NCBI GenBank assembly: GCA_030054025.1
Contig: JASGCQ010000004.1
Coordinates: 1 to 56,495 of the forward strand
From: Phycisphaerales bacterium
GTDB lineage: Bacteria; Bacteroidota; Bacteroidia; Chitinophagales; Chitinophagaceae
DNA length: 56,495 nucleotides
Reading direction: 5' to 3'
Shown here: in pieces, positions 34,505-42,210 of the stretch
Layout: each line of letters begins with the position of its first letter
Numbering within the stretch: the first letter of the stretch is position 1
Program-made: the position numbers and the translations under genes
Notes under the pieces: generated by a model
The model's database searches: none
Told to the model about the DNA's origin: nothing
Seen by the model: the letters and a program-made list of their open reading frames with translations, nothing else

Positions 34505-35143
34505 ATGAAACAGGTAATTGCATACTATCGGGTTTCTACAAGCAGGCAGGGGCGAAGTGGCTTAGGTTTGGAAGCTCAACAACAAGCGGTAGAAGCCCAT
34601 TGTAGGCAGAATGACTATCGGTTGCTCACGCAAATAGTAGAAGTGCGATCTACCCGAAAATATAGAATCGGGTTGTTTGATGCGTTGAGCCTTTGTCGGC
34701 AGCATAAAGCTATTTTGATAGTGGCTCGCTTAGACCGCCTTGGCAGGGATGTGGAACAAATAGCGGGTATCGTGAAATCGAATGTTGAAATTATTGTGGC
34801 AGATAATCCGCATGCCAATCGTTTCACCATTCATATTCTGGCGGCAGTTGCCGAAGAACAAAGACAAAGAATAAGTGATACCACCAAACAAGCGTTGCAT
34901 GCGGCTAAAAAAAGAGGGATTTTGTTGGGGAAAAATGGTAAGACGCTTTCAATCGCCAATAAGAAAGCCGCTACAGATTTTGCTTACGCTTTGTTTCCAA
35001 TACTCAATCGGTTAAGAAACCGAGGGATTATTTCTGTGAGGGCGGTGTCGGAAGCATTGAACAAAAAAGGGGTGCCCACATTCAGGGAAGGGGGCAGATG
35101 GCATCCCAGCACCGTATATACATTGATGAATAGATTAAAATAA
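34505..35143 (+). CDS. Serine recombinase (resolvase family)
   Basis: This 212-residue protein has the resolvase catalytic domain with nucleophile Ser11 in YYRVSTSRQGRSGLGLEAQ and the conserved LDRLGRDVEQIAG and AVAEEQRQRIS segments. A C-terminal HTH part follows. It probably resolves multimers or cointegrates of the circular element. Its start ATG is at 34505, behind an AGAAAGG ribosome-binding site. It precedes a peptide gene by 28 bp. Confidence 0.93.
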   Translation: MKQVIAYYRVSTSRQGRSGLGLEAQQQAVEAHCRQNDYRLLTQIVEVRSTRKYRIGLFDALSLCRQHKAILIVARLDRLGRDVEQIAGIVKSNVEIIVADNPHANRFTIHILAAVAEEQRQRISDTTKQALHAAKKRGILLGKNGKTLSIANKKAATDFAYALFPILNRLRNRGIISVRAVSEALNKKGVPTFREGGRWHPSTVYTLMNRLK

Positions 35144-35171
35144 TTGAACCTTAATTTTTAAACCAAATAAT

Positions 35172-35348
35172 ATGATAGCGACATTAAAAAATGACATTTT
35201 GTTTGATGACAGGGCAGCCATAGAAGCTGTCCTGGGTAGTGAGTATTCAACGCATTCTTTGCCAAGAACCGATAATGATTGCTCCAATAACATTTACCCC
35301 AATGATGATACATGTAATACCAAGGAAATCACCCGCACTGCTTTGTAA
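35172..35348 (+). CDS. Candidate RiPP precursor peptide
   Basis: This 58-residue open frame begins MIATLKNDILFDDRAAIEAV and ends in a Cys/Asp/Asn/Thr-rich region around NDCSNNIYPNDDTCNTKE (Cys37 and Cys48), finishing TRTAL. A leader-like acidic helical N-terminus and a polar Cys-containing C-terminus are typical of radical SAM peptide substrates. Its stop is 4 bp before the start of the maturase, so the pair is translationally coupled. The Cys48-x3-Glu spacing recalls ranthipeptides (CX3D/E), but the match is a single motif. Confidence 0.7.
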   Translation: MIATLKNDILFDDRAAIEAVLGSEYSTHSLPRTDNDCSNNIYPNDDTCNTKEITRTAL

Positions 35349-35352
35349 GCTG

Positions 35353-36639
35353 ATGAATGCGGAGTATGGTTATGCAGTTAATTGTTCCTACCCGCATTCG
35401 TTCAGGCTCTTAAACAAAAGCCAGTATGCTATTCTTGAGGCCATTAATGGAGCAGATGATGTGTTCACATTAGCCCATCGGTTACATCTGCCTGTAGAAA
35501 CTTTGCAGCAATTCTTATTGATCCTGCAAAAAACAGAAATAGTGAATTTTGGTGATGGTTTTACGATGCCGCAAAAACCAGTGCTACCCAACGCACTGAA
35601 CTTTTGGATACATACTACCAATGCCTGTAATCTGGGGTGCAGCTATTGTTATATATCTACCCTAAATGCTGGTAAAGCCATGGCAGCATCGGTGCAACAG
35701 CAATTGATATTTAAGTTGGTGGAAGTGGCAAGGGTAAAATCTGTCAAGCATGTTAAGCTACGTTTAGCAGGTGGTGAACCTTTGGGGCAATTCAATGCCT
35801 GGAAAATATTTATTCCTGAAGCCAAAACAGCCCTTGCGAAAGAAGGCTGCAAAATTGATATTGCATTTATTACCAATCTCACCATCTTAAATAATGACAT
35901 CATTGAATTTTCTAAAGAACATAGCATTAGTTACGGCGTGTCCATAGATGGTTTGGAAGCGGTGCATGATGCTACACGGAGTTTTAGATCTGGCAGGGGT
36001 TCTTTTGCGTTGGTGGATGCTAACTTACAAAGGCTTACCCATGTAGGTATTCCAGTATCAGTCAATACGGTGGTGAGTAATCACAATCTTGTGGGATTGC
36101 CAGCGCTAACACAATACCTGATTGACCTGGATATTCCATTCAGGTATTCGATTGTAAAAGGTGAAAGCATTGATGCCTTTTTACTCGATAAGTATCTTTC
36201 GGCTTCCTATGCAATGATGTCAGCGGCGATTGAAACGGGTTGGCAGTTCTCTAAGCGTTACCAATTCTGTGACCTTAAACCCAATGAATTAGGCTTTCAA
36301 ACCTGTGCTTCTGGATTCAATGGGGCTGCTATTTATGTGGATGGCTCTTTTAAATATTGTCATGTTCATTTTGGAAAAGAAACGGGGGAGAAAAAATCTA
36401 TTTTTAATCAGGAAGCAGACCTTATTGACATGATACAATCGGGTGAACATGTTGAAAATACAAAGTCAGCCGATTGCAGTAGATGCCGTTTTAAATCTGT
36501 TTGCACCAGTGGGTGTCCTGTTTATCGCATGGATGGCAAAGACCCGCAATGTAGCTTGTATCACCGTTTTATCCCCCTTTATTATGAGTTGCAGGGAAAA
36601 GAACGGTTGAGATTCATGCAACACTATGCGATAGTGTAA
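35353..36639 (+). CDS. Radical SAM/SPASM peptide maturase
   Basis: This 428-residue enzyme would install a crosslink or other change on a peptide using S-adenosylmethionine radicals. The PqqD-like N-terminal part (about 10-75, FRLLNKSQYAILEAINGADD) resembles an RRE that binds leader peptides. The radical SAM Cys motif is CNLGCSYC (Cys92, 96, 99), and a SPASM domain has CASGFNGAAIYVDG and CSRCRFKSVCTSGC (from Cys375). The start at 35353 was chosen because longer in-frame extensions overlap the precursor gene in another frame. Confidence 0.88.
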   Translation: MNAEYGYAVNCSYPHSFRLLNKSQYAILEAINGADDVFTLAHRLHLPVETLQQFLLILQKTEIVNFGDGFTMPQKPVLPNALNFWIHTTNACNLGCSYCYISTLNAGKAMAASVQQQLIFKLVEVARVKSVKHVKLRLAGGEPLGQFNAWKIFIPEAKTALAKEGCKIDIAFITNLTILNNDIIEFSKEHSISYGVSIDGLEAVHDATRSFRSGRGSFALVDANLQRLTHVGIPVSVNTVVSNHNLVGLPALTQYLIDLDIPFRYSIVKGESIDAFLLDKYLSASYAMMSAAIETGWQFSKRYQFCDLKPNELGFQTCASGFNGAAIYVDGSFKYCHVHFGKETGEKKSIFNQEADLIDMIQSGEHVENTKSADCSRCRFKSVCTSGCPVYRMDGKDPQCSLYHRFIPLYYELQGKERLRFMQHYAIV

Positions 36640-36675
36640 CATCAATCTCTTTAACCGCTTCCAGGATGGTGTAGT

Positions 36676-37155
36676 TTGTCTGCAATAATTATCTCCCTGA
36701 TTGCTTTGGTGGCTACTTTTTATCAGTTGCATTTACAACGCATCCATAACGAAAACTCATTAAAACCGCTCTTGCAAATTGATTTCATGGATTGCAACGG
36801 ATTACTATTTGTTCGTGTTACCAATAATGGTGTTGGTCCGGTAATTATCAATCGTTTGGAATTCCGCAAAGGAGAGCGTTCCCATTTTTATATCAAAGAC
36901 TGTCTGGACATTGATCCCAGAACTTATCATCATATCGACATTAACGCTGCCAATAAAAAGATTATTCAGCCCACAGGATTTATTGAAATTTTCTCCAAGC
37001 AGTTTGATGAAACAGCTCAAGCAATAGACATCGGCTATTTTAGAAAACAACTTTCACTATTAGTTTTAAAGGTAAAAGGAGAGGATATTTATAATAATGC
37101 AATCGTTATTGAGAAAAGTTTACAATGGTTTGCGAGGCATGAGGAAGATGTATAA
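36676..37155 (+). CDS. Hypothetical membrane-anchored beta-domain protein
   Basis: This 159-residue protein has one N-terminal membrane helix (about 3-20, AIIISLIALVATFYQLHL) and a soluble beta-rich domain (LLFVRVTNNGVGPVIINRLEF). The start codon is TTG at 36676, with AGGATGG upstream. No ATG fits better. It follows the radical SAM gene by 36 bp in the same direction, so an immunity or accessory role for the peptide is possible but not shown. Confidence 0.65.
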   Translation: MSAIIISLIALVATFYQLHLQRIHNENSLKPLLQIDFMDCNGLLFVRVTNNGVGPVIINRLEFRKGERSHFYIKDCLDIDPRTYHHIDINAANKKIIQPTGFIEIFSKQFDETAQAIDIGYFRKQLSLLVLKVKGEDIYNNAIVIEKSLQWFARHEEDV

Positions 37156-37322
37156 AAAATAAACTCACTCGAATCTTGGGCTTATCTAGGAAATTTTTTT
37201 TGGTGTGGTCTTGGGGAGGTTGGATAATATTTTAGCTGATTGAGAATTGATGGGTTTTGTTCACAGACAGAGCTTCCTTTGCATGTAAACAAGAAAATGT
37301 TTTACTTTATCAAAAAAAAGGA

Positions 37323-37886
37323 ATGCTACAACAGGAAACGATTGACTTTTGGAATAATCAAAACCAGCAACTACAGAATCTGCAAGGCGAAGATTTAATA
37401 ACTATATATGCAAGGTTCGATGCATCGTTTATTTTATACGCAAGGTTGACTAATGAAGTGCCAGCTATACTTAGGGCGAAAGGCTTTGTAATTAATAATG
37501 GAGATTTTGCAAATGATAGGTTTCGAGCTGCAGTATTTCCAATTATGTTTCTTGGTGCCGATGCCATTGTGAACTCATTAAATAATAAAGGTTTGCTTGA
37601 AAATTTTAGCAGCTTTGCAAAGCTCATTGACCTAGAAATGTTTCATATGAAGTTTAATAGAGATGATGTTCATGACCGAAATGCTGACCTAGCCCTTTCA
37701 AGAGATTTGACCTCGGCAAATAATGAAACGAGAGTTTCCGCATTGCTCAATCTTATATATCAGGCTAGGAATAACAGGTAACACGGAAGGAAGCACTTCC
37801 AAGATCATCAACGCCTTCTTTTAGAACCCATGCATTCCATTTTGATGGTTATAAATCCACTCTTGTTTAATGAATTGAGCAAATAA
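37323..37886 (+). pseudogene. HEPN-like gene interrupted by a stop in its RX4H motif
   Basis: The reading frame from the ATG at 37323 (behind AAAAAAGGA) gives MLQQETIDFWNNQNQQLQNL and continues to LLNLIYQARNNR, where TAA at 37779-37781 ends it. Reading on in the same frame gives HGRKHFQDHQRLLLEPMHSI and a natural stop at 37884-37886. RNN-R-stop-HGRK aligns with the RNNLFHG-type HEPN RX4H motif, so a single codon change has removed the catalytic His and the last helix. The shortened product (152 aa) should lack RNase activity. Confidence 0.65.
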
Positions 37887-38256
37887 TTATATTCTGAGCT
37901 TTTTGTTGAGTTTAGGAAGAATATAAATGCTGACCAGAATATGGTTTACTATGCTTAGTGCATAATCGTAGCATCCGTTACTGGATGTCTTGTTTGCTTT
38001 CATTTGTGTTTAGCCCAACTCATTTAAAGCTCCATTCATGGTGGGTCATCGGGGGCATTGTTTTGTTTTTCTCAGCTATCCTTATCCTTTTTGGGCAAAG
38101 TTTATAAGCATTAGATATATTTCTATTTCTAAATTTGCCCCTTTCAATTACTAGCCTAGTGCTTATAATATCAAAAGATTTTATGCCGTTCTCAGATAAT
38201 GCACAAGCAAAGGCTCTAAAATGGTAAATTTGGCAACTAACAACCCAGAAACGTTT
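37887..38256. promoter_or_regulatory. Intergenic region before the type I R-M operon
   Basis: This is about 370 bp of AT-rich DNA with no convincing gene on either strand. A TAnnTTTG match (TAAATTTG, 38130-38137) may be the -7 box of the hsd operon. No clear -33 box is seen at the expected distance. Confidence 0.4.
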
Positions 38257-39828
38257 ATGAGTGAAGATCAAAAGAAGCAGCTAGAACAACAGCTTTGGAA
38301 TATCGCAAATACCCTGCGTGGTAAAATGAACGCTGATGAGTTTCGGGATTATATCCTTGGCTTTATTTTCTACAAATACTTGGCTGAGAAAATGGAAATC
38401 TATGCGAATGCCATTTTGAAGCAGGACAAGATTAAGTTTCGTGACATCAACGAAAATTCCAAAGAGGGCAAAGAATACATTGAAGCCATTAAAGAAGAAG
38501 CCTTGGACAAATTGGGCTATTTCTTAAAGCCCTCTGAGTTGTTTAGTGAAGTGGCTAAACGTGGCAATAGCGATGTAGAAGGTGAGAATAATTTTATTCT
38601 CGAAGACTTACAAAAAATCTTGACGAATATCCAATTGAGTACAATGGGTACAGAAAGCGAAGAGGACTTTGACAACCTTTTCGAGGACATGGATTTAAAC
38701 AGTACCAAGCTTGGTAAAACTCCTGATGACAGAAATGAAATTATTGCGAAAGTGCTGTCGCACTTAGACAAGATTGATTTTAAACTGGAACAAACCGAAT
38801 TGGATGTTTTAGGCGATGCCTATGAATATTTGATTGGGCAGTTTGCTAGTGGTGCAGGTAAAAAAGCAGGTGAGTTTTATACCCCACAAGAAGTAAGTAA
38901 AATTCTGGCTAAAATTGTTACGACTGGAAAGAGCAAACTGAGATCAGTTTACGACCCTACTTGTGGTTCGGGTTCATTGTTGTTGCGTGTAGCAAGAGAA
39001 GTAAAAGAAGTTAGTAATTTTTATGGGCAAGAAATGAACCGTACAACTTACAACTTGGCACGTATGAACATGATTTTGCATGGTGTGCATTACCGCAGGT
39101 TCGATATTAAACAAGAAGACACTTTAGAACGCCCTCAGCACTTAGATAAAACCTTTGAAGCCATTGTTGCCAATCCACCTTTTTCGGCTCAATGGAGTGC
39201 TAATCCACTTTTTACAAGCGATGACCGCTTTAGCCAATATGGGCGACTAGCACCAAGCAGCAAAGCAGATTTTGCCTTTGTACAGCACATGATTCATCAC
39301 TTAGCAGATAATGGCACAATGGCCATTGTATTGCCACATGGTGCATTGTTTAGAGGCGGTGCAGAACAGCATATTCGCCGATACCTGATTAACGATAGAA
39401 ACTACCTAGATGCTGTGATTGGTTTGCCAGCCAATATTTTCTATGGCACATCTATACCCACCTGTATCATGGTATTTAAAAAATGCAGAGAAAACCCAGA
39501 GGATATTTTATTTATTGATGCAAGTTCATATTTTGAAAAATCAAAAAATCAAAACATTCTTCGCGGAACTGATATCAAGAAAATAATTGACTCTTACAGA
39601 AATAGAATCGATGAAGAAAAGTATAGTAAAAAAGTTTTTCTAAAGGAGATTGCAGAAAATGATTACAACATAAATATTTCAAAATATGTTGACACATTTG
39701 CGGAGGAAGAAATTGTTGATATAGATTCTATTTCTAAAAAATTGAAATTATTAAACGCGGATATAGAAGCAACAAATAAAAAAATTTCGGCATTCTGCAA
39801 AGAATTACAAATTGGAACACCTTTCTAA
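38257..39828 (+). CDS. hsdM: Type I restriction-modification methyltransferase subunit
   Basis: HsdM is an N6-adenine methyltransferase that also forms the core of the restriction complex. The 523-residue protein has an N-terminal helical domain (NTLRGKMNADEFRDYILGFI), the SAM-binding motif YDPTCGSGSLLL and the catalytic NPPF in IVANPPFSAQW. The start MSEDQKKQLEQQLW at 38257 suits the family better than the upstream Met at 38221. It is first in the operon hsdM-hsdS-PD(D/E)XK-hsdR. Confidence 0.96.
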   Translation: MSEDQKKQLEQQLWNIANTLRGKMNADEFRDYILGFIFYKYLAEKMEIYANAILKQDKIKFRDINENSKEGKEYIEAIKEEALDKLGYFLKPSELFSEVAKRGNSDVEGENNFILEDLQKILTNIQLSTMGTESEEDFDNLFEDMDLNSTKLGKTPDDRNEIIAKVLSHLDKIDFKLEQTELDVLGDAYEYLIGQFASGAGKKAGEFYTPQEVSKILAKIVTTGKSKLRSVYDPTCGSGSLLLRVAREVKEVSNFYGQEMNRTTYNLARMNMILHGVHYRRFDIKQEDTLERPQHLDKTFEAIVANPPFSAQWSANPLFTSDDRFSQYGRLAPSSKADFAFVQHMIHHLADNGTMAIVLPHGALFRGGAEQHIRRYLINDRNYLDAVIGLPANIFYGTSIPTCIMVFKKCRENPEDILFIDASSYFEKSKNQNILRGTDIKKIIDSYRNRIDEEKYSKKVFLKEIAENDYNINISKYVDTFAEEEIVDIDSISKKLKLLNADIEATNKKISAFCKELQIGTPF

Positions 39829-39829
39829 A

Positions 39830-40993
39830 ATGCAAAAAGAGAAAAACATACCAAGATTACGTTTTCCTGAGTTTAGAACAAAATGGCAGCAAAAGTCATT
39901 TGGAAAACTAGCAACTAAAGTTTCAGTACCAGTTTATGTTGAGCCTAATGAACTTTATAAGCAAATTGGAATTCGTTCACATGGCAAAGGAATATTTCAC
40001 AAGGAATTTGTTGAGGGTAAAACATTAGGAAACAAACGAGTTTTTTGGGTTAAGGAAAATGCTCTAATAATAAATATTGTTTTTGCATGGGAGCAAGCAG
40101 TTGCCAAAACTTCATCAAGTGAATTAGGAATGATTGCTTCTCACCGTTTCCCAATGTATTTACCAATTGAAGGGGTTTCTGATCTTGACTATCTTTTACA
40201 TTTCTTTTTAACTAAAAAGGGGAAAGCATTGTTAGAGCTAGCATCTCCAGGAGGGGCTGGAAGAAATAAAACTCTTGGTCAAAAAGAATTTGAAAACTCG
40301 AAGTTAAATATTCCAGAGTATAGTGAACAAATTAAGATTGCCGCTTTTCTAACAGTTGTAAATAAAAAAGTCTCTCAACTTTTGGAAAAGAAAAATCTCT
40401 TAGAGCAGTACAAGAGAGGAGTCATGCAAAAAGTATTTTCACAAGAATTTAGGTTTAAAAATAAAAATGGAAAACCATTTTCCAATTGGCAGTCAATTCC
40501 TCTTAGTGATTTATTGGATTATGGGCAACCCACTAAATACATAGTAGAAACTAAAGAGTATAACGACAACTACTCAACACCTGTTTTAACAGCAGGTAAA
40601 ACGTTTGTACTGGGATATACTAATGAAATAAATGGAATTTATGACGAACAGTTGCCTGTTATAATTTTTGATGATTTTACTACTTCAATGAAATTTGTTG
40701 ATTTTCCTTTCAAGGTAAAATCCTCAGCTATTAAAATTCTGATACCTAAAGAAGGTATAAATATTTATTTTGTTTATGAAGCAATGCGAAATATCAAGTA
40801 CGAAATTAGTGGACATGAAAGACATTGGATTTCTAAATATTCTAAAATTGAAGTTCCAATCCCATCGCCCGAAGAACAAAGTAGAATTTCTGGATTCTTT
40901 TCTGAATTAAACGAGAAAATTAAACAAACTGAGATTCAAATTGAGCAAACACTTCAATTCAAAAATAATCTGACGCAAAAAATGTTCTGTTAA
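39830..40993 (+). CDS. hsdS: Type I restriction-modification specificity subunit
   Basis: HsdS chooses the bipartite target. The 387-residue protein has two target-recognition domains (about 10-165 and 220-335), each followed by a conserved helical spacer. The first spacer has IAAFLTVVNKKVSQLLEKKN, the second SGFFSELNEKIKQTEIQIEQ. The ATG at 39830 follows the hsdM stop by one base. An upstream Met at 39812 would overlap hsdM. Its last base is shared with the next start (TAATG). Confidence 0.92.
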   Translation: MQKEKNIPRLRFPEFRTKWQQKSFGKLATKVSVPVYVEPNELYKQIGIRSHGKGIFHKEFVEGKTLGNKRVFWVKENALIINIVFAWEQAVAKTSSSELGMIASHRFPMYLPIEGVSDLDYLLHFFLTKKGKALLELASPGGAGRNKTLGQKEFENSKLNIPEYSEQIKIAAFLTVVNKKVSQLLEKKNLLEQYKRGVMQKVFSQEFRFKNKNGKPFSNWQSIPLSDLLDYGQPTKYIVETKEYNDNYSTPVLTAGKTFVLGYTNEINGIYDEQLPVIIFDDFTTSMKFVDFPFKVKSSAIKILIPKEGINIYFVYEAMRNIKYEISGHERHWISKYSKIEVPIPSPEEQSRISGFFSELNEKIKQTEIQIEQTLQFKNNLTQKMFC

Positions 40994-42210
40994 TGGTTAC
41001 AACCAATGAAATATCGCTGCTTTTTAATTCAGTTCAAAAAATTATTGACCATCAGGAACAATTAGAAAAGCTGAAAGGTGAGCGATTCAACATTTTCTCT
41101 GTTCTTAAAATGGAACGATTAGAAAACAGAACCCACTCTGCTTTTATTGCAGAATTGCTCAACCCCAAAGGCTCACATTTAAAAGGCAACATTTTCCTTT
41201 CATTGTTTCTACAAACGATAAGCCTTACTGAATATGTGGAAATAGATACGGCTGAGGTTATTGTTGAATTTGGCATCGGCGAAAGAAACGACGAATTAAA
41301 AACTGGTGGCAGAATAGATATCTTTATTAGAGATAAAAGAGGCAAATCAATTTCTATTGAAAATAAAATTGATGCAGGTGACCAAACTGCACAAGTTGAA
41401 AGATATTACAACTACAATAAGGACAATAACACTGTTGTTTATCTTACGTTAGATGGTAAAGAAGCATCTAAAGAAAGTGCTGGTAATTTGGTTGCTGGTA
41501 GTGATTATAAAATTGTTTCCTATAAAGATGATATAATAAATTGGCTACAGCTTTGTCTTAAAGAAGCCGCAGACTTTCCTTTGTTGAGAGAGTCTATTAA
41601 ACAATATCTAAACCTCATAAAAAAAATGACTAGCTCACCTGATAAGCAACACGAAAAAGAATTCATCAATTTATTGGTCGAACATTATGAAGTGGCTGCC
41701 TTTGTAAAAAACAACATGAGTAAAGCAAGGCAAGTTGTTGGTGATGAAATTAGGTATGCAGTCTTTAATCGCTTGAACACACTTTTGAATGAAGATGAAT
41801 TTTCTATTTCAATTGGTGATGTAATTCATAATCAATATGCACAAATTTGGATATGGCATAAAAATTATCCAAATGCTGATGTTTATTTTGGAGTTGAGAC
41901 ATTCAATGGCTTAGGGTATAATTATAAAGGTAAAATGTTTGTTGGCATTTTTAACTGTATGGGTAAAGCAAATGATTTTACCAAAGCGTTATTGGATGAA
42001 AAAGGAAAATACTGGTATAATGGAGTTGATTTAAAACTAGATGATGCTCCTATAAATTTTGCCAATGATGAGCTTATTATTGACATACAAAAGCAAACTG
42101 ATTTTAAAGATAAATTGATTGATTACATAGCAACAATCGTTTATGATTTTGTGATTACCAATAAGGACATTGTTTTAACCTACTTGAAAAACGCAGCAAA
42201 TAATGGCTAA
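40993..42210 (+). CDS. PD-(D/E)XK_4-family nuclease-like protein inside the hsd operon
   Basis: This 405-residue protein has a PD-(D/E)XK nuclease core: Asp109 in GGRIDIFIRD and Glu123-x-Lys125 in SISIENKIDAGDQ, with the family hallmark ENRTHSAFIAELLNPKGSHL near residue 45. Start and stop overlap hsdS (1 bp) and hsdR (8 bp), so all four genes are coupled. Such proteins occur as passengers in type I operons. Whether this one cuts DNA, or assists the complex, is not known. Confidence 0.88.
   Translation: MVTTNEISLLFNSVQKIIDHQEQLEKLKGERFNIFSVLKMERLENRTHSAFIAELLNPKGSHLKGNIFLSLFLQTISLTEYVEIDTAEVIVEFGIGERNDELKTGGRIDIFIRDKRGKSISIENKIDAGDQTAQVERYYNYNKDNNTVVYLTLDGKEASKESAGNLVAGSDYKIVSYKDDIINWLQLCLKEAADFPLLRESIKQYLNLIKKMTSSPDKQHEKEFINLLVEHYEVAAFVKNNMSKARQVVGDEIRYAVFNRLNTLLNEDEFSISIGDVIHNQYAQIWIWHKNYPNADVYFGVETFNGLGYNYKGKMFVGIFNCMGKANDFTKALLDEKGKYWYNGVDLKLDDAPINFANDELIIDIQKQTDFKDKLIDYIATIVYDFVITNKDIVLTYLKNAANNG

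Noticed and set aside
38020-38271. 83-codon minus-strand frame before hsdM
   Set aside because: It overlaps the hsdM start and has a composition unlike a protein; treated as non-coding promoter region.
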